A stretch of 64,000 nt of DNA from Betaproteobacteria bacterium (GTDB lineage Bacteria > Pseudomonadota > Gammaproteobacteria > Burkholderiales > Sulfuricellaceae). Below, one piece after another: positions 53,433-62,204 of the stretch. Position 1 is the stretch's first letter. Each line of letters starts with the position of its first letter. A model generated the notes under the pieces. It saw only the letters and a program-made list of their open reading frames with translations, did no database searches and was not told where the DNA came from. Where the stretch lies: the NCBI GenBank assembly GCA_021373185.1, contig JAJFTF010000024.1:124001-188000 (forward strand). The letters are read 5' to 3'. The translations under genes and the position numbers were made by a program.

Positions 53433-53931
53433 AGTCTTTATATCTCCAATAAAAATTTGAAACGGACGCATGTTCCAGTCTTGTCCGGCTAAAGCTGCCA
53501 GCATCCTGAAATTGAAAACCTTAAAAATCCAGCGGTCGAAACTCTACCCGCCCTAGCGCACCCCTATACTCAACAAATCTGTTTCATACGAAGCCGCACC
53601 AACATGTTACGAATACTACCGCCAACAAAGTACATCTTTCCATCGTTCATCGTGGGTGGCGCATACTACCCATTAGGGTTATTCCACCCCCCCCTACTTG
53701 GGAGGAAGCCAAAGGCTACTTGATTCAAGGCGGGCCTATCCCCATAATAATGAGCCTATGCTGCGCTTACGGAACCCATTACGGTTAAGCTGATTTTCAG
53801 CCGCCGCTCCGCGATGAAGGAAGGCGAGTTTGCTAAATATTTGCGGCGCGGTCAAGCGGCATGACCAATCGACGACTTTTATCAATGCCGCGGTCTGACG
53901 CCTGACCCGGCAACCACAACAGGTTTACTCA
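53433..53931. other. Divergent intergenic region upstream of dsrA
   Basis: This 499-bp gap separates dsrA from the divergent sulfur-relay operon. It is more AT-rich than the genes. Two 11-bp direct repeats, CGAATACTACC (53610-53620) and CGCATACTACC (53660-53670), are exactly 50 bp apart. An eight-C run lies at 53687-53694. I could not assign a convincing -35/-10 pair for either direction, and no ORF with coding features is present. Confidence 0.6.
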
Positions 53932-54162
53932 ATGGCAACGGAAGAAATCACCAAACTGGAAAAGTTCGCTGCCACGCCCTTCCGGCAGGATATCGAACTG
54001 CAACACGTCGATCACGAAGCGGGCTTTTCGACATTGCGGACCAGAATCCGCGAGGCCAAGCGCTTCACCATTTTCGATATCGACGCGCACACCGCCGAAC
54101 ACTGGGGACGCGCCCTGCTCGAATGGGCGGAAGCGCACAAAGTCGAAGGAGCATCAAAATAG
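53932..54162 (+). CDS. Small protein of the dsr-divergent operon (DUF6967-like)
   Basis: This 76-residue acidic protein has the pattern F-R-Q-D-I-E-L-Q-H-V-D-H-E-A-G-F-S-T-L-R-T-R-I-R-E (split across about residues 18-42), then R-F-T-I-F-D-I-D-A-H-T-A. It has no cysteines, membrane helices or signal. From memory it resembles small proteins classed as DUF6967 in sulfur-oxidizer neighbourhoods, but the function is unknown. It is the first gene of the operon and ends 20 bp before the Cas6-like gene. The Shine-Dalgarno is weak (CAGG). Confidence 0.75.
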   Translation: MATEEITKLEKFAATPFRQDIELQHVDHEAGFSTLRTRIREAKRFTIFDIDAHTAEHWGRALLEWAEAHKVEGASK

Positions 54163-54182
54163 GCTGGCCAATTGAAAGCGGC

Positions 54183-54803
54183 ATGATCAACCCCGATGTT
54201 GACGACGCTGCGGTAACCGACATCTGCTTTGAACTGCAGGGCACGCTTCTGCCTCGCGATCACAGCTACCCGCTATTCCTCGAATTATCGCGCCTGCTGC
54301 CCTGGCTGGCCGACGAAGAACTGGCCGCCGTCCACCCGATCCAGGCGGCAGAAACCGGCAAGGACGACCTGCTGATATTAAACCGCCGCACCAAGCTGGT
54401 GATCCGCATTCCGGTTGAACGCGAAACTGACCTGGCGAAACTGACCGACCAGACCATCGAAGTCGGCGGCTTCAAGCTGACCATCGGCAAAGGCAAGGCC
54501 AAACCATTGACCCGCCACACGCCGCTGTACGCCCATTGCGTCGCCACTGGCAGCGCGGACGAGGAAGGCTTCACCCGCGACCTGATCCACATACTGGACG
54601 AAATGCATATCAACTGCCGCTTTATCTGCGGCAGGCAACAAACCTTCACCACGGCGGAAGGCGTGGTGCATGGTTACAGCCTGATGCTGTACGACCTGCC
54701 GGTGGAGCAATCCATCCTGGTACAGCAGCGCGGCATGGGCGGTAATCGTAAAATCGGCTGCGGCATTTTCATTCCGCACAAATCCACCGCAGCTCTGGTG
54801 TAA
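54183..54803 (+). CDS. Cas6/Cmx6-like RAMP protein, no CRISPR nearby
   Basis: The 206-residue protein has the order of motifs I associate with type I-MYXAN Cas6/Cmx6: D-I-C-F-E-L-Q-G, L-P-R-D-H-S-Y-P-L-F-L-E-L-S-R-L-L-P-W-L near the start, V-H-P-I, R-R-T-K-L-V-I-R-I-P, and the C-terminal G-C-G-I-F-I-P-H-K glycine-rich end. Cas6 proteins cut CRISPR precursor RNA. No array or other cas gene is in the window; neighbours are a DsrC-like protein and a sulfurtransferase. I chose the ATG at 54183. Possible roles are RNA binding or a repurposed ferredoxin-like fold; the reaction is unknown. Confidence 0.8.
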   Translation: MINPDVDDAAVTDICFELQGTLLPRDHSYPLFLELSRLLPWLADEELAAVHPIQAAETGKDDLLILNRRTKLVIRIPVERETDLAKLTDQTIEVGGFKLTIGKGKAKPLTRHTPLYAHCVATGSADEEGFTRDLIHILDEMHINCRFICGRQQTFTTAEGVVHGYSLMLYDLPVEQSILVQQRGMGGNRKIGCGIFIPHKSTAALV

Positions 54804-54855
54804 AATAAGCAACGTTTCACTTTTTTACCAACTAACTCTCACAGGAGAAATCAAA

Positions 54856-55185
54856 ATGGCATATGTTGTAAATGGCGTTGAAATCGAAACCGACGAGGAA
54901 GGCTATCTGTTGGAGCCGGACTACAGCGACGAGGTCGTACCAGTGATCGCCGCCGCCGAAGGCATCACGATGAACGATGAACGCTGGGCGGTCGTCAACT
55001 ACATGCGTGAGCAATACAAGGAAAACGGCCACACCCCGACATTCCGCAACATGCTGAAAGATTGGGAAAAGATTCGCCCCGGCACAGACAGCAAATATCT
55101 CTACACCCAGTTTCCGGAAATGCCGGCCAAGCAGGCCGCCAAGGTCGCCGGCCTGCCCAAGCCTTACGGCAAAGGCGGATACTAA
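54856..55185 (+). CDS. DsrC/TusE-family paralogue lacking both cysteines
   Basis: The 109-residue protein aligns along its length with DsrC at 49469-49801 (E-T-D-E-E-G-Y-L, N-Y-M-R-E-Q-Y, S-K-Y-L-Y, A-K-Q-A-A-K-V-A-G-L-P-K-P). The C-terminal arm has alanine and lysine where DsrC has C98 and C109, ending Y-G-K-G-G-Y, and no cysteine remains anywhere. It cannot carry sulfur in the DsrC way. Cysteine-less DsrC relatives have been proposed to be regulatory. AGGAG lies 8 nt before the ATG. The gap to the next gene holds an inverted repeat. Confidence 0.93.
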   Translation: MAYVVNGVEIETDEEGYLLEPDYSDEVVPVIAAAEGITMNDERWAVVNYMREQYKENGHTPTFRNMLKDWEKIRPGTDSKYLYTQFPEMPAKQAAKVAGLPKPYGKGGY

Positions 55186-55190
55186 ACGCA

Positions 55191-55252
55191 GTGAGGGGTG
55201 AAGAGCGAGGGGCGCCCTTGCGGTGCCGTTGACTTTACTCCTCACCCCTCAC
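55191..55252. repeat. Inverted repeat between dsrC paralogue and sulfurtransferase
   Basis: A perfect 11-bp inverted repeat (GTGAGGGGTGA at 55191-55201 and its complement at 55242-55252) is followed by further CTCACCCCT-type copies to about 55268. It is related to the repeat at 31523-31570. Confidence 0.75.
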
Positions 55253-55271
55253 CCCTAACTCCTCACCCGTC

Positions 55272-56117
55272 ATGCACACCACCCTCGTTTCCGCCGAACT
55301 GCTGGCGCAACATCTCGACGCCCCGAACTGGATTGTCTTCGACTGCCGCTTCACCCTCACCGATCCCGATGCGGGGCTGCGTGCCTACCGGCACGGCCAT
55401 ATCCCCGGCGCCCGCTACGCACATCTGGATAACGATCTTTCTTCTCCAGTGACGCCGGCCAGCGGACGCCATCCCTTGCCCGACCCGCAACTTCTTGCGG
55501 AAAAACTGGGGCAATGGGGCGTCGATGCCACCAAACAGATCGTGGTGTATGACGACAGTTTCGGATCGATGGCGGTCAGGATGTGGTGGCTGCTGCGCTG
55601 GCTCGGCCACGATGCCGTTGCCCTGCTGGATGGCGGACTGCCTGGCTGGATGCGGCAGAAGCTGCCGGTTAATGCGGATATTCCGCAAACAATTCCGACC
55701 CGATTCATTTCCCATTTGCAAAACACCCTATGGGTCGATGCCGCCGAAATTGAACAGGCCCGCCAGGATAAAAACCGGCTGGTGCTCGATGCTCGCCCCG
55801 AAGATCGCTTCAGCGGCGAGCGGGAACCGCTGGACAAGATTGCCGGCCATATTCCGGGCTCCATCAACTGGACTTTCGAGGAAAACATCGATTTCGACGG
55901 CACCTATCTGCCAGCCGAAGAACTGCGCGATGCCTACCTCAACCTGCTGCATGGCGTTGCGCCGGAGCAGGCCATCCACACTTGCGGCTCCGGCGTCACC
56001 GCCTGCCACAACATTCTCGCCATGGAAATCGCCGGCCTACCGGGCAGCAAGCTGTACCCGGGATCATGGAGCGAATGGATCGCCGATCCGACTCGCCCGA
56101 TCGCCACCGGGGAATAA
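55272..56117 (+). CDS. Two-domain sulfurtransferase (rhodanese / SseA type)
   Basis: The 281-residue protein has two rhodanese domains, N-terminal inactive (about 1-130) and C-terminal active (about 155-280). The catalytic loop is C-G-S-G-V-T-A, the form found in 3-mercaptopyruvate sulfurtransferases (SseA) rather than thiosulfate sulfurtransferases. D-A-R-P-E-D-R-F-S-G and A-G-H-I-P-G-S are also present. In this operon it could feed persulfide sulfur to a relay. It stops 3 bp before the next gene. Confidence 0.93.
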   Translation: MHTTLVSAELLAQHLDAPNWIVFDCRFTLTDPDAGLRAYRHGHIPGARYAHLDNDLSSPVTPASGRHPLPDPQLLAEKLGQWGVDATKQIVVYDDSFGSMAVRMWWLLRWLGHDAVALLDGGLPGWMRQKLPVNADIPQTIPTRFISHLQNTLWVDAAEIEQARQDKNRLVLDARPEDRFSGEREPLDKIAGHIPGSINWTFEENIDFDGTYLPAEELRDAYLNLLHGVAPEQAIHTCGSGVTACHNILAMEIAGLPGSKLYPGSWSEWIADPTRPIATGE

Positions 56118-56120
56118 ACA

Positions 56121-56696
56121 ATGAAGCCGATACGGGTAAAAACCAACTGGTTCAAGGACGGCGGCCAACCCAGAGACCCCGGCGAAACAGCGTCGGTGCT
56201 GGCTCTGACCCTGTGGAAACTGGCGGACAGGTTCACCGAGAATTTATCCAAGGCGGATTACGACATCGTCACCCCCCAGCGCGGATTCCTGCTGATGGCG
56301 GAGTTCCTCGCCTTCGAAGTTCAGCACGTCGACCGCCTAGCCTACAACCGCATCGACGATGCGTCGCGGGCCGCATTGATCCAGGCTCTGGCCAAGCGCC
56401 TGGCCGAGTTCATGGAAATCAACATCCGCGAGATCGTGCCGGAAGACGACGAAGAGTACGATTACCAAGCCGGCTTCATCGACCTGCTCAACCGTCGTTT
56501 GGTGGATTACGCTACCTTCGACCTGGTTGACGAAAAACCCACCTTCGCCACTCTGCGCTACCTCGGCAACTATATCCGCGACGTCATGGGCAAGAACGAC
56601 CAGCCTTGGATTATCGACCAGATCATGGAAATCGAATCGCCGGCGGCGGTCGAAACCATCCAGAAAACCATACGCGGACTGCTCGAAACGGAATAG
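56121..56696 (+). CDS. Unknown helical protein of the dsr-divergent operon
   Basis: I do not recognise this 191-residue acidic, mostly helical protein. It has no cysteines, signal or membrane helix. It contains W-F-K-D-G-G-Q-P-R-D-P-G, A-E-F-L-A-F-E-V-Q-H-V-D-R and a patch D-D-E-E-Y-D-Y-Q-A-G-F-I-D-L. A regulatory or chaperone role is possible but unsupported. It begins 3 bp after the sulfurtransferase stop, so it is certainly in the same transcript. Confidence 0.85.
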   Translation: MKPIRVKTNWFKDGGQPRDPGETASVLALTLWKLADRFTENLSKADYDIVTPQRGFLLMAEFLAFEVQHVDRLAYNRIDDASRAALIQALAKRLAEFMEINIREIVPEDDEEYDYQAGFIDLLNRRLVDYATFDLVDEKPTFATLRYLGNYIRDVMGKNDQPWIIDQIMEIESPAAVETIQKTIRGLLETE

Positions 56697-56724
56697 GGCG
56701 CCCCTGAATTTTCAGAAGCGCCCT
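56695..56724 (+). terminator. Possible terminator after the relay operon
   Basis: A 7-bp stem (AGGGCGC with GCGCCCT) extended by inner CTGAA/TTCAG pairs starts within the stop codon of the last gene, with a short TTT after it. The T-run is weak. Confidence 0.55.
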
Positions 56725-56748
56725 GTTTAATCAGCCAATCACTGCCTC

Positions 56749-59541
56749 TCAGCTCGGATCGTGATACTGCCCTTCCAGTAATTTGGCCTGCGCGGCAGCA
56801 AGGCGCGCGATTGGCACCCGTGGGCCGGAACAGGATACGTAGTTCAGGCCGATGTGGTGGCAGAAACTGATCGAACCGGGATGTCCGCCATGTTCGCCGC
56901 AGATGCCGATCTTCAGGTCGGAACGGGTCTGGCGCCCTCTTTCCACCGCGATCTTCATCAACTGCCCCACCCCTTTTATGTCCAGCACCTCGAACGGATT
57001 GTCCTCCAGGATACCGGCCTTCATGTAATCCGGCAGGAATTTGTTCTCGGCGTCCTCGCGCGAAAACGAGAACGTCGCCTGGGTCAGGTCATTGGTGCCG
57101 AACGAGAAGAACTCGGCGGTTTCCGCAAGACGGGCGGCGCGAACGCAGGCGCGCACCACTTCGATCATGCTGCCGAACTTGAAGTTGAGGTTGATCTTGT
57201 ACTTGGCCTCCACTTCTTCGCGGATCGCCTCGACATAACCATGGATATGCTTCAACTCTTCCACTGTCGCCAATTGCGGCACCATGATCTCGGGGGAGAC
57301 CGTAATGCCCGCCTGCGCACACTCTGCTGCCGCTTCCAGAATGGCGCGAATCTGCATTGAATAAATTTCAGGGTAGGTGATGCCGAGGCGCACACCGCGA
57401 TGCCCCAGCATGGGGTTCACTTCGGAGAGCGCACGCACCTTGTGCAGCACTTTCTCCTTTTTGACGATGACATCGTCTTCCAGGTGGAAATCCTTGAACT
57501 CCGTCAACCCAACCATCAACTTGTCCAGCCCGCTGGAATACTGCTGATAAAGTTTCGGGTTGAGCAGTTTCAGGGTTTCCGGCAACTCTTCCAAGCCGTT
57601 GATGGTGTCGCGCAAATGGTGCAAGTGGGATATTTCAACTTCGAGCTGCGCAGCACTGGGCAAGAACTCGTGCAACGGCGGATCGAGCAGGCGCACCGTC
57701 ACCGGCAGACCGGCCATGGCCTTGAAAATTCCCTTGAAATCGTCGCGCTGGATCGGGAACAACCGGTCAAGCGCAGACTGGCGCTCATCCGGGGTGTCCG
57801 CCAGGATCATGTCCTGCACGATGGGCAAGCGGTCGGTGGCGTTGAACATGCGCTCGGTGCGGCACAGGCCGATCCCCATGGCGCCAAAACCGCGCGCACG
57901 CTGGGCATCCTTGGGAGTATCCGCATTGGCCATCACTTTCAGGCGCGACGTATCGTCCGCCCACGCCAGCAATGTCTCCAGATCCTCGGAAAATTCCGGC
58001 TCTACGGTCGGCACCGTACCAGCGTAGACTTTGCCGGTGCTGCCGTCGATGGTGAGGATGTCGCCCTCGTGCAGGGTCATGCTGCCCACCATGGCACGCT
58101 TGGCATTCACGTCCACATGGATATGCTCGCAGCCCGATACGCAAGGCTTGCCCATGCCGCGAGCAACCACGGCAGCGTGTGAAGTCTTGCCGCCGCGCGA
58201 AGTCAGAATGCCCTGTGCGGCAAAGAAACCGTGGATATCCTCCGGCTTGGTTTCCTCGCGCACCAGAATGATTTTTTCGCCGGCACGACCGCGCGTTTCG
58301 GCGCTATCCGCATCGAATACAATCAGCCCGGAAGCCGCGCCAGGAGAGGCCGGCAGCCCAGTAGCCAAAGGATGGCCCTTGAAATCGGGAGAAAGCTGCG
58401 GCACCAGAAGCTGCTCCAGCACGATAGGCTGAACGCGCAACAAGGCCTGCTCCCTGGTAATCAACCCCTCATTGAACATTTCCACTGAGGTGCGCACCAT
58501 GGCATGGGCATTCATCTTGCCATTGCGGGTCTGCAGGCAATAGAGATGGCCTTTCTCGATGGTGAATTCGAAATCCTGCACTTCGTGGTAATGCTGTTCC
58601 AGACGATTGTGCAGCTCCAGCAGTTGCCGGTAGATTTCCGGCATTTCTTCCGCCATATCAGCTATCGGCTTGGGCGTGCGAATGCCGGCCACCACATCCT
58701 CGCCCTGGGCATTGGTCAAATATTCGCCGAAAATCTGGTTTTCGCCGGTGCCCGGATTGCGGGTAAAACCGACGCCGGTGCCGGAATCGTTGCCCATGTT
58801 GCCGAATACCATGGTGCAAATATTGACGGCGGTGCCGCTGGCCATTTCCTTGGTAATCTTGAATTCGCGGCGATAATCCACGGCCCGCTTGCCCGACCAG
58901 GAACGGAACACCGCCTGAACGGCGATTTCCAGTTGCTCATAAACATCCTGCGGAAAAGGCTTGCCGGTATGCTTTTGCACCACAAACAGGAATTCGGCGG
59001 CAAGTTCCTTGAGATTTTCGGCAGTCAGATCCACATCCTGCGTGACGCCTGCCGCCGCTTTCATGGCAACCATTTTTTCGTCAAATGCTTCATCCGGCAC
59101 GCCAAGCGCAATCTTGCCGTACAACTGGATGAAACGACGATAGGTATCGTAGCCGAAGCGTGGGTCGCCAGTCAGCTTGATCAGGCCCTGCAAGGTGTCG
59201 TCATTCAGGCCGAGGTTGAGAATGGTGTCCATCATGCCCGGCATCGACATCGCCGAGCCGGAGCGCACCGATACCAGCAACGGATTGGCGGCGCCACCGA
59301 AACCCTTGCCGGTTTTCTTTTCCAGCGCCGTGATATGCGTCTTGATCTCATCCATCAAGCCTGGCGGCAGATGGTTTTTGTCCAGATAAGCAAGGCAGGC
59401 ATCGGTGGTAATCACAAAACCCGGGGGGACATCCAAGCCGATCTGCGTCATCTCGCATAGATTGGCGCCCTTGCCGCCCAGCAACATTTTGTTTTTGCCG
59501 TCGCCCTCTTCGAAAGCATAGACGTATTTCTTCTTGCTCAT
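56749..59541 (-). CDS. ppdK: Pyruvate, phosphate dikinase PpdK
   Basis: PpdK interconverts pyruvate, ATP and phosphate with PEP, AMP and PPi. The 930 residues have an N-terminal ATP-grasp domain (K-M-L-L-G-G-K-G-A-N-L-C-E-M), the phosphohistidine loop G-G-K-T-S-H-A-A-V-V-A-R-G, and a PEP-binding TIM barrel ending Y-V-S-C-S-G-P-R-V-P with the catalytic cysteine. I chose the ATG at 59541, giving M-S-K-K-K-Y-V-Y, over a 46-codon extension with no supporting signal. Confidence 0.97.
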   Translation of the reverse strand: MSKKKYVYAFEEGDGKNKMLLGGKGANLCEMTQIGLDVPPGFVITTDACLAYLDKNHLPPGLMDEIKTHITALEKKTGKGFGGAANPLLVSVRSGSAMSMPGMMDTILNLGLNDDTLQGLIKLTGDPRFGYDTYRRFIQLYGKIALGVPDEAFDEKMVAMKAAAGVTQDVDLTAENLKELAAEFLFVVQKHTGKPFPQDVYEQLEIAVQAVFRSWSGKRAVDYRREFKITKEMASGTAVNICTMVFGNMGNDSGTGVGFTRNPGTGENQIFGEYLTNAQGEDVVAGIRTPKPIADMAEEMPEIYRQLLELHNRLEQHYHEVQDFEFTIEKGHLYCLQTRNGKMNAHAMVRTSVEMFNEGLITREQALLRVQPIVLEQLLVPQLSPDFKGHPLATGLPASPGAASGLIVFDADSAETRGRAGEKIILVREETKPEDIHGFFAAQGILTSRGGKTSHAAVVARGMGKPCVSGCEHIHVDVNAKRAMVGSMTLHEGDILTIDGSTGKVYAGTVPTVEPEFSEDLETLLAWADDTSRLKVMANADTPKDAQRARGFGAMGIGLCRTERMFNATDRLPIVQDMILADTPDERQSALDRLFPIQRDDFKGIFKAMAGLPVTVRLLDPPLHEFLPSAAQLEVEISHLHHLRDTINGLEELPETLKLLNPKLYQQYSSGLDKLMVGLTEFKDFHLEDDVIVKKEKVLHKVRALSEVNPMLGHRGVRLGITYPEIYSMQIRAILEAAAECAQAGITVSPEIMVPQLATVEELKHIHGYVEAIREEVEAKYKINLNFKFGSMIEVVRACVRAARLAETAEFFSFGTNDLTQATFSFSREDAENKFLPDYMKAGILEDNPFEVLDIKGVGQLMKIAVERGRQTRSDLKIGICGEHGGHPGSISFCHHIGLNYVSCSGPRVPIARLAAAQAKLLEGQYHDPS

Positions 59542-59602
59542 AGTGATGCCCCTGTTTTTTCTTGATGGATGAAAACCAATTAAATCATAGCACGAGCGTA
59601 AT

Positions 59603-59640
59603 AAAAAAAGCGCCCTGCAAAATCGCAGCGGCGCATTTTT
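59603..59640 (-). terminator. Terminator of parEC
   Basis: A 9-bp stem with one bulge and loop AAAATC (59610-59634) is followed on the minus strand by seven T. It lies about 170 bp after parC, and an AT-rich stretch with a second hairpin (CTGTTAAA/TTTAACAG, 59777-59809) intervenes. Confidence 0.85.
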
Positions 59641-59813
59641 ATCACGACTATCGGCACATAAAAGCGGGAAATACGCCAAAATTTCTCAGGCATATACCTT
59701 ATTAATCAATTTATTACACAGAAAAAACCCATGGCAACAAAATACACCAATCATGCAACTCATTTATATGACACATCTGTTAAAAAACAACAAAACGCGC
59801 CTTTAACAGTCCC

Positions 59814-62204
59814 TTATTTCTGGATTGGGGGTGCGCCGATCCTTTCAACCTTCATATTGACCGGCTTGCCCTTGCGCGCACGTCTGGCGATATCAAACTG
59901 TGGCGCTTCCTCAATCGCCTTGCCTCTCCTGACACCCGCCAGAATCAGCACGTCGGAAAACACGCCGACCAGCTTCAGGCTATCCTGCCCATCCAGCCCC
60001 ATCAGGATAACGCCACGCCCCTTGGCCAGCTCCTTGGCTTCGTCCAGCGGAAAAACCAGCAGTTTATCGCTGGCCGACACGCAAGCCACATAGCGCGCAC
60101 CCTCGGCAATTCTGGCCAGAGGCAGCACTTTCTCGCCGGCTTCCAGCGTCATCAACAGTTTGCCGGCCTTCTGGCGCGAAACCATGTCCGCGATCATGAT
60201 CACGAAACCGTAGCCGCCTGAGTTCGACAGCAGCAACTTATCTGCCGCCTGTCCGACCAGGGCGCTGACAATGTTTGTTCCGGGTTGCAAGCCGATCACC
60301 GAACCGGCCGGCACGCCATCGCCCTTGCCGCCCGGAATCTGCGAAGCGGTAATGGTGTAAGCGCGGCCATCCGAAGCGAGCAGGATGACCGGATCGGGCG
60401 AGCGGCACTCGATCGAGGCGAACAGCCGGTCGCCTTCCTTGAAGGAAAGCGCCGCAAGGTCGATGCCATGACCCTGGCGCTGCCGCAGCCAGCCCTTCTC
60501 CGACAGGATGATGGTCACCGGCTCGTCGAGCACCGCGGCATCGGAGAGAGATGCGCGTTTTTCCGACTGAATCAGCGTGCGCCGGTCATCGCCGAACTTC
60601 TTGGCATCCTCGCGGATTTCGCGGGCGACCAGGCTCTTCATCCTCGCCGGACTGGCCAGCAAGGCTTCCAGCTTGGTGCGTTCCTTCACCAGCTCGTCGA
60701 TTTCCTGCTTGATCTTGATGCCTTCCAGCCTTGAAAGCTGGCGCAGGCGAATTTCGAGGATGTCGTCAGCCTGTCGCTCGGAAAGCGCGAAGCGCGACAT
60801 CAGCGCCGGCTTGGGCTCGTCGGATTCGCGGATCAGATGGATCACCTCGTCGATATTCAGGAAGACGATATGCCGGCCTTCCAGGATATGAACGCGGTCG
60901 TTGACCTTACTGAGACGGTAACCCAGGCGTTTTTCGACCGTCGCCAGACGGAACTGACACCACTCCGACAGAATCGTGAACAGCGACTTCTGCATCGGGT
61001 TTCCGTCCAGACCCACCTGAACCAGATTGAACGACACCGTGGTTTCCAGGCTGGTGTAAGCCATCAGGGTGCGGGCGAATTCATCGCGGTCGATACGCGA
61101 ACTTTTCGGCCCGAACACGATGCGCACCGACTGCTCCTTGTCGGATTCGTCGCGCGCCGTCTCCAGCAAGGAAAGCAGCAAGGTCTTGGTTTGCGCCTGC
61201 GACTGGTCGATGGCCTTTTTGCCCACCTTGGGCTGGGGATTGGTCAGCGTCTCGATCTCGGAAAGCACCTTGGCTGCCGACGCACCCGGCGGCAACTCGG
61301 TAATCACCAGTTGCCACTGGCCGCGCGCCATCTCCTCAAAGACATAGCGAGCGCGCACCGCGATGGTTCCGCGCCCTGTGACATAAGCATTGCGGATTTC
61401 CTGCTCGCTGGAGAGGATTTGCCCGCCGCCCGGAAAATCCGGCCCGGGGATCATCTCCAGCATCTGCGCCTCGCTGAACGAGGACGACTCGACCATGCAG
61501 GCCGCCACCTCGCAGACCTCGCGCAAATTATGCGGCGGCACTTCGGTGGCAATGCCGACGCCGATGCCGGACGCGCCGTTGAGCAACAGGAAGGGCAGAC
61601 GCGCCGGCAGCACCGTGGGTTCCTCGAAGGAACCGTCGTAATTCTGCCGGAAGTCGACCGTGCCCTGATCCAGTTCGCCCAGCAACAGCTGCGCGATTGG
61701 CGTCAGCCTGACTTCGGTATAACGCATTGCCGCCGCCGAGTCGCCGTCCAGGCTACCGAAGTTGCCTTGACCGTCGATCAGCGGATAGCGCAGCGAGAAA
61801 TCCTGCGCCATGCGCACTGCGGCCTCGTAGACCGCGCTGTCGCCGTGGGGGTGATATTTACCGATCACGTCGCCGACGATGCGCGCCGATTTCTTGTGCG
61901 GCTTGTCCCATTCGTTGCCCATCTCGCGCATCGCATAGAGGATGCGCCGCTGCACCGGTTTCTGGCCGTCGCGCACATCCGGGATGGCGCGCGATTTCGA
62001 CACCGCCATCGCATAGGCCAGATAAGCGGCCTTGGCATAGGCGGCCAGCTCGTCCTCGGGTTCCCCGCTTGCCGCTTCGCCCGGCAGACCGGGCGTCGCC
62101 GGCGGCAGCGCCTGCTCGTCCAGAAACACTCCGGTTTCCTCCTCCGGCAATGCCTCCAGTTGCTCGAACAGGTCGGGCGTAAAATTATCGATTTCATCCT
62201 TCAT
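59814..62204 (-). CDS. parC: DNA topoisomerase IV subunit A (ParC)
   Basis: ParC is the DNA-cleaving subunit of topoisomerase IV, which decatenates daughter chromosomes. The 796 residues carry [27 protein letters not shown] and the catalytic tyrosine in A-A-M-R-Y-T-E-V-R. The shorter beta-pinwheel C-terminal domain favours ParC over GyrA. I chose the ATG at 62204, overlapping the parE stop by one base (TGATG). A GTG at 62207 is also possible. Confidence 0.95.
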   Translation of the reverse strand: MKDEIDNFTPDLFEQLEALPEEETGVFLDEQALPPATPGLPGEAASGEPEDELAAYAKAAYLAYAMAVSKSRAIPDVRDGQKPVQRRILYAMREMGNEWDKPHKKSARIVGDVIGKYHPHGDSAVYEAAVRMAQDFSLRYPLIDGQGNFGSLDGDSAAAMRYTEVRLTPIAQLLLGELDQGTVDFRQNYDGSFEEPTVLPARLPFLLLNGASGIGVGIATEVPPHNLREVCEVAACMVESSSFSEAQMLEMIPGPDFPGGGQILSSEQEIRNAYVTGRGTIAVRARYVFEEMARGQWQLVITELPPGASAAKVLSEIETLTNPQPKVGKKAIDQSQAQTKTLLLSLLETARDESDKEQSVRIVFGPKSSRIDRDEFARTLMAYTSLETTVSFNLVQVGLDGNPMQKSLFTILSEWCQFRLATVEKRLGYRLSKVNDRVHILEGRHIVFLNIDEVIHLIRESDEPKPALMSRFALSERQADDILEIRLRQLSRLEGIKIKQEIDELVKERTKLEALLASPARMKSLVAREIREDAKKFGDDRRTLIQSEKRASLSDAAVLDEPVTIILSEKGWLRQRQGHGIDLAALSFKEGDRLFASIECRSPDPVILLASDGRAYTITASQIPGGKGDGVPAGSVIGLQPGTNIVSALVGQAADKLLLSNSGGYGFVIMIADMVSRQKAGKLLMTLEAGEKVLPLARIAEGARYVACVSASDKLLVFPLDEAKELAKGRGVILMGLDGQDSLKLVGVFSDVLILAGVRRGKAIEEAPQFDIARRARKGKPVNMKVERIGAPPIQK

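Noticed and set aside
54183..55268. CRISPR array next to the Cas6-like gene
   Set aside because: The gaps around the gene are short and contain only one simple inverted repeat, with no series of equal repeats and unique spacers. No other cas gene is present in the window.
59731..60093. 120-codon plus-strand ORF overlapping the parC end
   Set aside because: Most of it is antisense to parC, and its first part lies in an AT-rich gap. There is no Shine-Dalgarno and no recognisable protein pattern.
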